Shown: positions 54,199 through 63,338, counted from the stretch's first letter. The stretch: DNA of 64,000 bases from Phycisphaerales bacterium (GCA_028289195.1 JANQQR010000024.1:1-64000), one strand, 5' to 3'. Notes: generated by a model not told the origin, from the letters alone. A program made the numbers and translations.

Positions 54199-55038
54199 AT
54201 GAAGTTGTTCCGTCAGCTCAGTCTCGCCGGCGCGGTGCTCGGTGCATTGTCGATTGGCACGCCCGCGTCCGCCGACCCCGATTGCCCCGGCGACGCCAAC
54301 GGCGACGGCCAGGTCGTCTTCGATGACATCACCGCCGTGCTCTCGAACTTCAACGCCCAGTGCGGCGCGCCGGCCATCGAATACCTCGGAGACGCGATCC
54401 CCGATCAGCTCTATCTCCAGCAGGTGCTCGCATCGCCGCTGACCCAGGCCTACGGCGCCACGCTCGGCCAGCAGGGCCTGATCATCGATCCAGCCGGCGC
54501 GGCCGAGGTGTTCTACAACGACTTCGATCAGATCTGCCCCGCGACGCCGGCCGACGCCAGGTTCATGATGATCCCGATCATCGATCAGCAGTCCAACCTG
54601 CCGACCGCGATCTTCGCCTACACATCGTCCGACATGATGCAGGCCGAGGGCGCCGATGTAATGAGCCTCTTCGATCCCGCCATCGATCCCAACCAGAACA
54701 CCATCCGCGTGTTCGTCGACCCGCAGCTCTCCAGCTGGCTGGATATCGAGCTCACCAACAACGACTGCAACACCGTCGTCACAAGCTCTGAGAACCCCGG
54801 CGTGCCGTTCGACAACTCCGGCGACAGCGCCGATCGCGGCGGCAGCTACCTCCAGTGCGTCGGCATGGGCATCGCGCCCAAGATCCTCCTCGCCAAGGGG
54901 TTGGGCCTCGACAAGGCGTGCATCCTCTCATGCCGCGTGTGCGCCGGCGCACCGACGCCCTTCACATGCAGCGGCTGCGCGGCCTGCGCCGCCGTCGCCG
55001 TCGGGATCATCGCCCACGTCTGGTGGTGCTGCCCGTAG
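54199..55038 (+). CDS. Secreted protein with an N-terminal dockerin loop and a Cys-rich tail
   Basis: A 279-residue exported protein with signal LAGAVLGALSIGTPASA. Residues 29-55 form a dockerin-type calcium loop (CPGDANGDGQVVFDDITAVL) directly after the signal, unlike the usual C-terminal position. The middle is unrecognised. The C-terminal 42 residues (238-279) hold eight cysteines, in CILSCRVC, CSGCAAC and WWCCP groups, separated by hydrophobic Ala/Val/Ile stretches. ATG at 54199 is supported by GGGAGG. The tail resembles disulfide-rich secreted peptides, and loosely halocin-C8-like domains; no function is assigned. It ends six bases from the aroC stop (convergent). Confidence 0.8.
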   Translation: MKLFRQLSLAGAVLGALSIGTPASADPDCPGDANGDGQVVFDDITAVLSNFNAQCGAPAIEYLGDAIPDQLYLQQVLASPLTQAYGATLGQQGLIIDPAGAAEVFYNDFDQICPATPADARFMMIPIIDQQSNLPTAIFAYTSSDMMQAEGADVMSLFDPAIDPNQNTIRVFVDPQLSSWLDIELTNNDCNTVVTSSENPGVPFDNSGDSADRGGSYLQCVGMGIAPKILLAKGLGLDKACILSCRVCAGAPTPFTCSGCAACAAVAVGIIAHVWWCCP

Positions 55039-55044
55039 CGTCGC

Positions 55045-56241
55045 CTAAGCGAGGGCGGGCCCGCCCGGCTTCTCGATCGGCAGGAGCCGGGCCGTCGCCA
55101 GGAAGCGCCGGAGATTGTCCTGCGTCTCGATCAGGGAGTCGCCCCCGAACTTCTCCAGCGCCGCCCGCGCCACCTCGAACGCCACGACGTTCTCCATAAC
55201 AACGCTCGCGGCGCTCACGGCGCTGATGTCGCTGCGCTCGTACTCGCTCCGGTCGGCCTCTTTCGTGTTCAGATCAACGCTCGGGAGCCCCTGCAGGAGC
55301 GTCGAGATCGGCTTCATCGTGCCGCGCACGACCAGCGGCGACCCGTTGGTCATGCCGCCCTCGAGGCCACCGGCGTTGTTGCTGTCGCGCACAAAGCCGA
55401 GCGAGGGCGAATCGGCGTCGTCTCGCTCGAACCGGATCGGGTCGTGCACGTCCGAGCCCCGCCTGCGCGCGCACTCCCTGCCCAGGCCGATCTCCACCGC
55501 CTTGAACGCCTGGATGCTCATCACAGCTTGCGCGATGCGACCGTCGAGCTTGGTGCGCCAGTCCACGCTGCTGCCCAGACCTATCGGGCAGCCGAACACG
55601 TGGGCCTCGACGATCCCGCCGACCGTGTCCTTGTCGATCTTGGCCAGGCGGATGGCCGCCCGCATGCCCTCGCTCGCCTCGGGATCGGGGCAGTACACGT
55701 CGCTGGCGTCGCGTGCCGCCAGCGCGTCGCGCCAGGAGTCGGCGTTGATTGAGACTTCACTCTCAACGTCGAAGATCGCGCGCACGAACCCGAACGCCTC
55801 GATCTCCAGCTCGCGCAGCAGGCACCGGGCCAGCGCGCCCGCCGCCGTGCGCGCCGCCGTCTCGCGGGCGCTCGCGCGCTCCAGCGTCGCGCGGCAGTCG
55901 GTCGTCAGCCACTTCACGCTCCCCGCCAGGTCCGCGTGCCCCGGGCGGGGCCGGTGCACCGGGGGCGTGCGCTCCGTGTCGTCCAGGCGAGAGTCCTTGT
56001 TCCTGATCCGCATCGTGACCGGGGAGCCGATGGTCCGCCCGAGGCGCACGCCGCTGAGCACCTCGATCGCGTCGGTCTCGATCTTCTGGCGACCGCCGCG
56101 ACCGTACCCCCCCTGGCGCCGGCGCAACTCGTGGTTTATGAAGGTCTCGTCGACGGGGACATCAGCGGGCAACCCCTGCACCAGGGCGATGAGCCCCGGG
56201 CCGTGCGATTCGCCGGACGTGTGGTAAGTCAGTTCCGCCAT
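55045..56241 (-). CDS. aroC: Chorismate synthase
   Basis: Last step of the shikimate pathway: EPSP to chorismate, with reduced FMN. The 398-residue protein starts GESHGPGLIALVQGLPADV and has RRRQGGYGRGGRQ, GSPVTMRIRNKD and GLEGGMTNGSPLVVR, all family motifs. Length is slightly above usual (360-390). No other aro gene is nearby. It is convergent with the Cys-rich protein gene and only 24 bases downstream of the zinc-ribbon protein's end. Confidence 0.95.
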   Translation of the reverse strand: MAELTYHTSGESHGPGLIALVQGLPADVPVDETFINHELRRRQGGYGRGGRQKIETDAIEVLSGVRLGRTIGSPVTMRIRNKDSRLDDTERTPPVHRPRPGHADLAGSVKWLTTDCRATLERASARETAARTAAGALARCLLRELEIEAFGFVRAIFDVESEVSINADSWRDALAARDASDVYCPDPEASEGMRAAIRLAKIDKDTVGGIVEAHVFGCPIGLGSSVDWRTKLDGRIAQAVMSIQAFKAVEIGLGRECARRRGSDVHDPIRFERDDADSPSLGFVRDSNNAGGLEGGMTNGSPLVVRGTMKPISTLLQGLPSVDLNTKEADRSEYERSDISAVSAASVVMENVVAFEVARAALEKFGGDSLIETQDNLRRFLATARLLPIEKPGGPALA

Positions 56242-56265
56242 GGGTCGCCAAGCATAGAGGCTGCG

Positions 56266-56751
56266 TCAGAACACGTGCTCGATGAGCGCCCAGATCATCG
56301 ACGCGGTCACCACGCCCGAGAGCACCCAGGCGCCGATCGCCAGGGTCAGGCGCACCCCGCGCGGACGCCGTCGCACGCGGCGTCCCTGTGCGACCCAGAC
56401 GCCGAGTGCGCCGCCCTGCACCGCCAGGCCGAGCCACATCGGCCACACCTCGAGCATGTCGCTCAGATCCGCGTCCCCCACGACCACCGCGAACAGGAAG
56501 AACCCCAGGAACACGATGAAGAACCCCATCCCGCCCGCGAGGCCGATGAGGCCGGCAACCCAGCAGCCCATCCGCGGGTCGACGGCGCGAAGCACAAGAC
56601 GCAGCGCCTCGCCGCATTCCGGGCAACGGTCGGAGCGCAGCCCGTCGAGGCTGTACCCGCACGACGGGCACCGCGACCCTCCGCGCGCCACGTACTCAAC
56701 CAGAAGCGCATCCGCACCGCCCGCTGCCTGCTGGGTCTCGGCAATCGCCAT
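56266..56751 (-). CDS. Zinc-ribbon membrane protein of unknown function
   Basis: A 161-residue protein. Residues 27-47 contain a CPSCGYSLDG ... CPECGE zinc ribbon of four cysteines. The rest has three hydrophobic helices, including GLIGLAGGMGFFIVFLG and a final helix near the C-terminus. The frame is open much further upstream, but the ribbon and the position of the divergent BFD gene favour the ATG at 56751. This type of small zinc-ribbon membrane protein is frequent in Planctomycetes. No function is known. Divergent from the ferredoxin-like gene (48 bases between starts). Confidence 0.8.
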   Translation of the reverse strand: MAIAETQQAAGGADALLVEYVARGGSRCPSCGYSLDGLRSDRCPECGEALRLVLRAVDPRMGCWVAGLIGLAGGMGFFIVFLGFFLFAVVVGDADLSDMLEVWPMWLGLAVQGGALGVWVAQGRRVRRRPRGVRLTLAIGAWVLSGVVTASMIWALIEHVF

Positions 56752-56799
56752 TGCTTCTTGTATCGGCGACTTCCGGCGCCGAGTCCCTACCATCCGCCC

Positions 56800-57099
56800 A
56801 TGCAGCCCGACGACGACGTCTGCCTGTGCTTCCACGTCTCTCTGCGCAAGATCCGGACCTACCTGGAGCGCGAGGACCCGCCCGTCGCGTCGCTCATCAG
56901 CGACTGTCTGGGCGCGGGCACCGGCTGCCACTGGTGCGTGCCGTTCCTGAAAGAACTCCACAGCCAGCACGAGCAGGGCCAGACACCGACTATCGAGGGC
57001 TCGCTCGAGGACTACGCCAAGGCCAGATCGGCGTTCCGGAAGACCGGGGAGCGGCCCGAACCGGATGCGAACGCGGGGCTCGACGGGCCCTCGAACTGA
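56800..57099 (+). CDS. BFD-like [2Fe-2S]-binding protein
   Basis: A 99-residue protein. CLCFHVS (Cys8, Cys10) and TGCHWCVPF (Cys43, Cys46) give the C-x-C ... C-x2-C pattern of bacterioferritin-associated ferredoxin-like domains, which bind a [2Fe-2S] cluster. The N-terminus begins directly at the domain, then a Gly/Glu/Asp-rich tail of about 45 residues. In other bacteria BFD moves electrons for iron release; here no bacterioferritin is visible. ATG at 56800 is the first in-frame start that fits the domain. Confidence 0.88.
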   Translation: MQPDDDVCLCFHVSLRKIRTYLEREDPPVASLISDCLGAGTGCHWCVPFLKELHSQHEQGQTPTIEGSLEDYAKARSAFRKTGERPEPDANAGLDGPSN

Positions 57100-57276
57100 G
57101 CCCGCCCGAGGCCAGAGACCACAAGTTCGGGCCGGATTGGCCGGATTCGGCTTGCAGCACCCCGGTTTTCGGGCACTGTGAATGCGTACGGGAAAGCCCG
57201 AACCCCGGCGACCCACGTCAGCGCCGGGCAGGGAAGAAGTCACGCACACTCTCGGGAAGCAGAAAGAGGAGCGGGA

Positions 57277-57768
57277 ATGAATCGATCGATCGGCGCCGCG
57301 GCCGCTGCCGCCTGCGCGCTCGGCCTCGCAACGAGCGCCCACGCCATCACCTGGATGTTCCCCATCGAGGGCTCGCAGGAAGTCCCCGTCGTGGCCAGCC
57401 CCGGCTCCGGGATGGCGACTGTCACCTACGACACCGTGACCAACCAGCTCGACTGGGACATCAGCTGGAGCGGGCTCACCGGTGCCGTCACCGTGATGCA
57501 CTTTCATGGCGCTGCAGCGCCAGGGATAAACGCAGGCGTACAGGTGGACATCGGCGGTATCAGCGGCACAACCAGCCCGTCCATCGGCATGACGACCATC
57601 TCCGAATTGCAGGAAGCCGACCTGCTCGCGGGGCTCTGGTACGTCAACATCCATACCGCGATGCATCCCGGCGGCGAGATCCGCGGCCAGGTCGTTCCCA
57701 CACCCGGCGCGCTCGCGCTCCTCGGCCTCGGCGGCGCGATCATCGTCGGACGCAGGCGCCGCCCGTAG
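57277..57768 (+). CDS. CHRD-domain PEP-CTERM protein
   Basis: A 163-residue secreted protein. After a signal peptide (AAAAAACALGLATSAHA) comes a CHRD domain (GSQEVPVVASPGSGMATV, VMHFHG, ELQEADLLAGLWYVNIHT, HPGGEIRGQV). The C-terminus has a PEP-CTERM sorting segment, with PTPGALALLGLGG, a hydrophobic helix and a final RRRRP. PEP-CTERM proteins are processed by an exosortase; no exosortase gene is in the window. ATG at 57277 with an AGAGGAG-type ribosome-binding site fits. Confidence 0.9.
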   Translation: MNRSIGAAAAAACALGLATSAHAITWMFPIEGSQEVPVVASPGSGMATVTYDTVTNQLDWDISWSGLTGAVTVMHFHGAAAPGINAGVQVDIGGISGTTSPSIGMTTISELQEADLLAGLWYVNIHTAMHPGGEIRGQVVPTPGALALLGLGGAIIVGRRRRP

Positions 57769-57794
57769 GCCGCGCACTCATCGAGTCATTTCAG

Positions 57795-57828
57795 GGGCGG
57801 CGTCTCTCGCAGGCGCCGCCCTTATTTG
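57795..57828 (+). terminator. Terminator after the PEP-CTERM gene
   Basis: GGGCGGCG at 57795-57802 pairs perfectly with CGCCGCCC at 57814-57821, followed by TTATTTG. It lies 27 bases after the stop codon, in the gap between convergent genes. Confidence 0.75.
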
Positions 57829-57833
57829 TGCGC

Positions 57834-58604
57834 TCACCGCCGGCGCCGGAGCAGCATGATCATTCCCGGCAGGTCGCGCTCATACACCAGCGCCATCTCC
57901 TGCTGCCTGTCGAGAAACTCGCGCACAACCGATTCCCTGCTCGGGTCTCGCGCCACGATCGCCCGCCCGCGATCCTCCATGGCCCGCTGGAGCGCCGCCT
58001 CGTCCGGGCTCGGTCCGGACGGCTCGTCGCGTTCGACGTGCACGACCTCGAGCCCGCAGCCCGCAACCTCGTCCAGCGTCGCGTCGTACGAGTCGTACTC
58101 TTCGAACCCAGCGACCGGGTCCAAGGCGGCGCGATAGGAATCCTCGATCAGGATCCACCCGCCCGGCGCCGCTATCGATGCGAGTGCTCGGACAGTGGCG
58201 CCGAGCGACCCCCACGGGCGCCCGACCGACACCAGGCACACGAGCCCGGCGCGCCGCTCGGGCGCATCGCGCAGATCGCCGACTCGGAATGCGCATCGAT
58301 CGCTGACGCCCGATCGTTCAGCCAGAGATCGTGCCGCGTCGATGAACGGCGCGAACCCGTCCAGGCCTTCGACGGTGTGTCCACGTTGGGCGAGCGCGAC
58401 GCTCAGTGCGCCCTTGCCGCAGCCAAGGTCCAGCGCGACGGTTTCTGTCGCGACACCGGAACGATCGAGGATTCCGCTGAGGCGCTGCGGATCGCACCCG
58501 AGCGAATCCAGCCCGTCGAGCAGATCCGGGAGGTGGGGGACCAACTCCACCGGGCAGTCCATGGCCCGCGCGATCTCCGCGGGATCGACCGGTGAGCCCG
58601 GCAT
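57834..58604 (-). CDS. Class I SAM-dependent methyltransferase
   Basis: A 256-residue soluble enzyme with the SAM-binding motif VALDLGCGKGALSVAL and VEGLDGFAPFIDAA, followed by FRVGDLRDAP. The ATG at 58604 is directly after the glyS stop with a gap of three bases. The first 50 residues resemble a small helical N-terminal segment. It probably shares a transcript with glyS. The substrate is not recognised. Confidence 0.82.
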   Translation of the reverse strand: MPGSPVDPAEIARAMDCPVELVPHLPDLLDGLDSLGCDPQRLSGILDRSGVATETVALDLGCGKGALSVALAQRGHTVEGLDGFAPFIDAARSLAERSGVSDRCAFRVGDLRDAPERRAGLVCLVSVGRPWGSLGATVRALASIAAPGGWILIEDSYRAALDPVAGFEEYDSYDATLDEVAGCGLEVVHVERDEPSGPSPDEAALQRAMEDRGRAIVARDPSRESVVREFLDRQQEMALVYERDLPGMIMLLRRRR

Positions 58605-58607
58605 CGC

Positions 58608-60200
58608 TCACCCGACGCCGAGCTTGTCGCTGAGGAATCCCGGGACCGCGTCGATGTTGATGCGCTCCTGCCCGCCCGAGTCGCGGTCGCGCACCGTCAC
58701 TGTCTGGTCTTCCTGTGTCTGGCCGTCGACCGTGAAGCAGAACGGGCAGCCGGCCTCGTCCATGCGCGCGTATCTCTTGCCGATCGACTGCTTGGCGTCG
58801 GTCTCGATCGCCCCGAGCATGCCGAAGCGGCGGAACAGCTCGGCGTGCAGCCTGCTCGCCACCTCGGGCATCCCGTCTTTGTTCACCAGCGGGAACACCG
58901 CGGCCTTGATCGGTGCCATCTCCGGGTGCAGCTTCATGAACTCCGGGCTCGGGCGGCTCTCGTCACGCGTGTACGCCTCGCACAGGATCGCCAGCACGCC
59001 TCGATCGAGGCCCGCCGACGGTTCGATGACGTGCGGGAGGTACCGCTCGCCCTTTGGCTGGCCGTTCTTGGCGAGCTCGCCCCGCGTCGGATCGAAGTAC
59101 TCGAGCTTCTGCTTGGAGTGCTCCTGGTGCGCGTTGAGATCGAAGCACCCGCGGTGCGCGATCCCCTCCAGCTCGCCGAACCCGGGGCTGGTGAACGGGA
59201 ACCGGTACTCGATGTCGCTCGTCGCGTCGGAGTAGTGGCTCAACTCGTCCGCGTCGTGCTCGCGCAGGATCAGGTTTTCGCCCTTGAGGCCGACCGACTC
59301 CCACCAGTGCATGCGCCAGTCGCGCCAGAACTCGTACCAGGCCCGCGATTCCTCGGGGTGGCAGAAGAACTCGAGCTCCATCTGCTCGAATTCGCGCGAG
59401 CGGAACGTGAAGTTCCGGGGCGTCACCTCATTACGGAAGCTCTTGCCGGTCTGGGCGATGCCGAACGGCAGCTTCACCCGCGTCGTGTCCACGACGTTCT
59501 TGAAGTGCAGGAAGATGCCCTGGGCGGTCTCCGGGCGCAGGTACGCGACGTCGTCCTCGCCGGCGGTGGCCCCGATGTATGTCTTGAACATCAGGTTGAA
59601 CGCGCGCGGCGCGGTCAGCGTGCCGGGTTCCGAGGCGTCCGGGCCGACGATCCTCGCGAGCGCCTCGTCGCCCAGCGATACGAGCGAGACCGACTCCACA
59701 TCGGCGCCGCCCAGATCGCGCTTGGTGTACTTCGACAGCTTCTTCAGGGCCGTCGCACGCTGGGCGTCGTCGTTCTCGACATAGGCGTACATCTGCCCGT
59801 CGTGGTCGCCGGCCGGCTTGAGGACCAGCAGGTGGTCTGCCCGGTAACGCGCCTTGCTCTCGCGGCAATCGACCATCGGGTCGTTGAAGCCGGCGACGTG
59901 CCCCGAGGCCTCCCACACGCGCGGGTTCTGAATGATGCACGTATCGAGCGCCACGTTCCGAACCGGAGCGCCGTTGGGCCCCGCGTCGCCGGCGCACGGG
60001 TTCATCACCATGTCGCGCCACCACTTGTCGCGCAGGTTCTTCTTCAGCTGGGCGCCCAGCGGGCCGTAGTCCCAGAAACCGTTGATGCCGCCGTAGATCT
60101 CCGACGCCTGGAACACGAAGCCCCGGCGCTTGCACAGCGACATGATGTCGTCCATCGACTTGGCGGGGGTTGTCGGGGCGGTCTGTGTCTCGGCGCTCAT
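58608..60200 (-). CDS. glyS: Glycine-tRNA ligase (dimeric type)
   Basis: Class II aminoacyl-tRNA synthetase of the GlyQS dimer type, 530 residues. Signatures in order: the N-terminal CKRRGFVFQASEIYGG, WDYGPLGAQLKKNL, YLRPETAQGIF, the FRNEVTPRN and REFEQMELEFF motif-2 region, and IEPSAGLDRGVLAIL for motif 3. It carries a charged insert of about 60 residues after CRESKARYRADHL. The ATG at 60200 is the first in-frame start near the homology. No glyQ/glyS pair is needed. Cytoplasmic and essential. Confidence 0.95.
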   Translation of the reverse strand: MSAETQTAPTTPAKSMDDIMSLCKRRGFVFQASEIYGGINGFWDYGPLGAQLKKNLRDKWWRDMVMNPCAGDAGPNGAPVRNVALDTCIIQNPRVWEASGHVAGFNDPMVDCRESKARYRADHLLVLKPAGDHDGQMYAYVENDDAQRATALKKLSKYTKRDLGGADVESVSLVSLGDEALARIVGPDASEPGTLTAPRAFNLMFKTYIGATAGEDDVAYLRPETAQGIFLHFKNVVDTTRVKLPFGIAQTGKSFRNEVTPRNFTFRSREFEQMELEFFCHPEESRAWYEFWRDWRMHWWESVGLKGENLILREHDADELSHYSDATSDIEYRFPFTSPGFGELEGIAHRGCFDLNAHQEHSKQKLEYFDPTRGELAKNGQPKGERYLPHVIEPSAGLDRGVLAILCEAYTRDESRPSPEFMKLHPEMAPIKAAVFPLVNKDGMPEVASRLHAELFRRFGMLGAIETDAKQSIGKRYARMDEAGCPFCFTVDGQTQEDQTVTVRDRDSGGQERINIDAVPGFLSDKLGVG

Positions 60201-60311
60201 CGGTCTCGGGCTCCAGGTTCAAAGTGAAGAGCGGCCACTATAGCCCAGTGCTCACAGCCCCCGGTCCGGCACCGCCCGTGTAGCATCTGGGGCCGGGGAA
60301 AAGGGGAGTCC

Positions 60312-61736
60312 ATGAGCCTTCAGACACCTCAGACCGATCGCGGCGGGCGCTCCGGCCCGCTCTCGGGAACCGTCCGGGTCGCCCTGGAAGACGCGATGCT
60401 CCGCAGCGAATTGGTCCGGACGGGCGGCCTGGCGATCACCCTGTTTGCGTTCATCCCCATCTTCATCGTCCGCCAGCTGCTGTCGGGCGACACCGCGACC
60501 GGGGCGGTGTTCGCCGCCGGCATCACGCTGGTCGCCGCAGCTTCGGCGTTCGAGCTGGTCATGTTCCTCCTCGTCCGGCGCTCGATCCGCTCGGGGAAGC
60601 GTGTGCCCGGCTGGCTGGGGATCGCCGGGCTATTCGTCGAGTGCAACATTCCCACGCTCGCACTGATCATCGCGCTGCGAGGCGGTGCACTGGCTCCGGA
60701 GCAGGCGATCACCACCCCCGGGCTCGTCGCCTACGCGATGTTCATCATCCTCGCGATCCTCAAGATGCAGCCGGCGATCGCCCTGCTGAGCGGGACCATC
60801 TGCGCCGCTGCATACACGTCGCTCGCGGGATTCGTGCTCGCGACGCTCCCGGAAGGCGCACAGTTCGCGATCCCCCTGCCGTACCTGTTTTCCTACCCGC
60901 TCATCCTGTTCATCTGCGGCATCCTCGCCGCGTTCGTCACCGCCCGCGTTCGCGCACACCTGATCGCCGCGCTGGTCGAAGCGGCGCGGCGCGAGGCCGT
61001 CGAGCAGGAACTGCAGGCCGCCAGCACGATCCAGCAGGGTCTGCTGCCCAGCGACGCGCCGCAGGTCGAGGGCTTCACAGTCGCCGGATGGAACCGGCCC
61101 GCAGACGAGACCGGCGGCGACTACTTCGACTGGCAGGTGCTCCCCGACGGGCGCGCCGTGATCGCTCTGGCCGATGTCACCGGCCACGGCCTCGGGCCCG
61201 CGCTCGTGACGGCGTTCTGCCGCGCCTACGCCCGCGCGATCATGCAGCACGAAGGGCACCTGCACTCGGCGCTGACGGTCCTGAATCGGCTCCTGAGCGA
61301 AGACCTTCCCAGCGGGCGGTTCATAACGTTCGTTGCCGCGATCCTCGAACCGGGTTCCGGCGATGTACCGGTGCTCTCCGCCGGGCACGGCCCGATCGTC
61401 CACCTCCGCGCGTCGACCGGCGAGGTGATCGACCAGGCGGCCGACGCGGCGCCGCTCGGTGTGATCACCGACTTCGAGTTCGAGCCCGGCGCCACGTTCA
61501 CGCTCGAAGAGGGCGACAGCCTCGTGCTCCTCACCGACGGGTTCTTCGAATGGCCGAACCCGGACGGCGAGATGTTCGGACTCGAGCGCCTGCGTGACAG
61601 CCTCCGGCGTCACCACCGGGAGGCGCCCGATCGTCTCATCCAGTGCCTGCTCGAGGACGTGGAGTCGTTCAGCGCCGGCGTGGCGCAGCCCGACGATCTG
61701 ACGGCTGTGGTCGTCCGTCGGAACGCAGGCGCCTGA
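60312..61736 (+). CDS. Membrane SpoIIE-family phosphatase
   Basis: A 474-residue protein. About six hydrophobic helices lie in residues 35-215, with no long periplasmic loop, in the manner of integral-membrane sensor domains. Then comes a helix QELQAASTIQQGLLPS linking to a PP2C/SpoIIE phosphatase domain: DETGGDYFDW, ADVTGHGLGPAL and LTDGFFEW metal-site motifs, complete. It is divergent from glyS. This is the second SpoIIE phosphatase in the window; again no anti-sigma partner gene is nearby. Confidence 0.9.
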   Translation: MSLQTPQTDRGGRSGPLSGTVRVALEDAMLRSELVRTGGLAITLFAFIPIFIVRQLLSGDTATGAVFAAGITLVAAASAFELVMFLLVRRSIRSGKRVPGWLGIAGLFVECNIPTLALIIALRGGALAPEQAITTPGLVAYAMFIILAILKMQPAIALLSGTICAAAYTSLAGFVLATLPEGAQFAIPLPYLFSYPLILFICGILAAFVTARVRAHLIAALVEAARREAVEQELQAASTIQQGLLPSDAPQVEGFTVAGWNRPADETGGDYFDWQVLPDGRAVIALADVTGHGLGPALVTAFCRAYARAIMQHEGHLHSALTVLNRLLSEDLPSGRFITFVAAILEPGSGDVPVLSAGHGPIVHLRASTGEVIDQAADAAPLGVITDFEFEPGATFTLEEGDSLVLLTDGFFEWPNPDGEMFGLERLRDSLRRHHREAPDRLIQCLLEDVESFSAGVAQPDDLTAVVVRRNAGA

Positions 61737-61749
61737 GTACCATCCCCGC

Positions 61750-62205
61750 GTGCCCGCATCGATCACCATCCGCACCGCGACCGACGCCGATCTCGACGTC
61801 CTCGCGCCGCTCTTCGACGCCTATCGCGTGTTCTATCGAAGAGACCCCGACATCCCCGGTGCCCGCGCGTTCCTCGCCGAGCGGTTCGCGCGCAACGAAT
61901 CCGTGATCTTCCTGGCAGAGATCGACGGCGCCAGCGCGGGCTTCGCGCAGCTCTACCCGGGGTTCTCCTCGGTGAGCCTCGGCACCCGCTGGACGCTCAA
62001 CGACCTGTTCGTCGACCCCGGGCACCGGCGCGCGGGCGTCGGCCGGGCGCTCACCGAGCGCTGCATGCAGCACGCCCGCGAGACGGGCGCCGTCGCGATT
62101 GAACTCCTCACCGAAACCACGAATGAGAGCGCACAGGCGCTCTACGAATCGCTCGGCTGGAAGCGCACGACCGACTACTACCGCTACACCTGGCGGACCG
62201 CCTAG
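61750..62205 (+). CDS. GNAT-family N-acetyltransferase
   Basis: A 151-residue cytoplasmic acyltransferase, GTG start. The acetyl-CoA-binding motif is VDPGHRRAGVGRALTE (RxxGxG/A), followed by AIELLTETTNESAQALYESLGW. It lies 13 bases after the SpoIIE gene and its end overlaps the convergent aldo/keto reductase gene by four bases. Substrate unknown. Confidence 0.9.
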   Translation: MPASITIRTATDADLDVLAPLFDAYRVFYRRDPDIPGARAFLAERFARNESVIFLAEIDGASAGFAQLYPGFSSVSLGTRWTLNDLFVDPGHRRAGVGRALTERCMQHARETGAVAIELLTETTNESAQALYESLGWKRTTDYYRYTWRTA

Positions 62206-63227
62206 ATCTGCCCGATCCAATCGTCGCCCGCGACCTCCGCCCAGCGCGCGCGGATCGACTCGACCTGCGCCGGATCCAGCGGGCCGGCCCGGAGGAGTTC
62301 GTTGTTCGACGACCAACGCCCGATCCGGCCCGTGCCGGTGACCAGCGTGTGCACGCCCTCGAGCCCGGCCGTGAAGCGCAGCGCGATCCCGCCGGCCCCG
62401 TCGGGCCCGCGATCGGCAGCCGTCGCGCCCTCGGTGAAGCCGTAGTCCAGCTCACGCATCCGCTGGTAGTACGCCCGGTGGTACCAGTTGCTCGGGGCGC
62501 CGTCGTAGCGCCACACGGCGTTGCCGATCGGACGCTTCACGATCACGCCGATGTTCTTCTGGCGACAGATGGGCAGCGTCAGGTCGATGGCCTGCTGGTC
62601 GAACACGCTGATCGACGTCATCAGCGTGTCGAAGACGTCCAGGCCGACGGCGTATCGCGCCGCCGCGTCGTCGCCGCTGTAGCCCACGAACCGGATCTTG
62701 CCCTGCTCCTTGGCCCGCTGCAGCCCCTCGATGGCCTCGCCCTGTCGCAGCGCCTGCTCCGAGCACGAGTGCAGCTGCGCGACGTCGAGGTAGTCCGTCT
62801 TCATGCGCTGCAGGCTCCGCTCGATGACGCGGACGATCCCGTCGGCGCTCCAGTCCGGCTCCGCGCCCCAGTGCCCGAAGTGCCCGGCCTTGCTGAACAG
62901 GAAGTACTCGTCGCGCCGGTGCCCGATCGCCCGGCCGATCTTCTCTTCCGCGTCGAGGTAGCACGGCGCCGTGTCGATCGAGTTCAGGCCGTTGTCGAGC
63001 GCCTGGTTCAGCAGGATCGTCGCGTGATCCTGCTCCACTCCCTCGCCTGCGATGCCGGTCGCGCCGAACCCGAGCACGCTCACCCGCATGCCGGTCTTCC
63101 CGAGCGTCCTGTACTCCACCCCTTCGCCCACCGGCTCGCGCCCGAGCGCCAGCGGCGCGAGCGCCAGGCCCGCCGCCGTTCCCGATGCCGCCCGGATGAA
63201 CCCACGCCTCGTCCAGTCGCTGTTCAT
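62202..63227 (-). CDS. Tat-exported aldo/keto reductase
   Basis: A 341-residue oxidoreductase. The N-terminus has a twin-arginine signal (WTRRGFIRAASG followed by a hydrophobic stretch ending LALGRE), so it should be folded in the cytoplasm with its cofactor before export. The domain begins YRTLGKTGMRVSVLGFG and has the catalytic SIDTAPCYLDAEE (Asp, Tyr), FLFSKAG (Lys) and DVAQLHS (His). The ATG at 63227 fits the signal; the longer open frame is spurious. It lies opposite a dehydrogenase gene, with 111 bases between starts. Exact substrate unknown. Confidence 0.88.
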   Translation of the reverse strand: MNSDWTRRGFIRAASGTAAGLALAPLALGREPVGEGVEYRTLGKTGMRVSVLGFGATGIAGEGVEQDHATILLNQALDNGLNSIDTAPCYLDAEEKIGRAIGHRRDEYFLFSKAGHFGHWGAEPDWSADGIVRVIERSLQRMKTDYLDVAQLHSCSEQALRQGEAIEGLQRAKEQGKIRFVGYSGDDAAARYAVGLDVFDTLMTSISVFDQQAIDLTLPICRQKNIGVIVKRPIGNAVWRYDGAPSNWYHRAYYQRMRELDYGFTEGATAADRGPDGAGGIALRFTAGLEGVHTLVTGTGRIGRWSSNNELLRAGPLDPAQVESIRARWAEVAGDDWIGQI

Positions 63228-63338
63228 GGCCGATCCTCCGTGGTCTCGCCCCCGCGCGTCCAGCATGGTCAACCGCCGGGTCGGCGACGCGTTTCCCCTT
63301 TGTCGCCCGGCCCGCTCCAGCGGTACCCTACACGGCCC

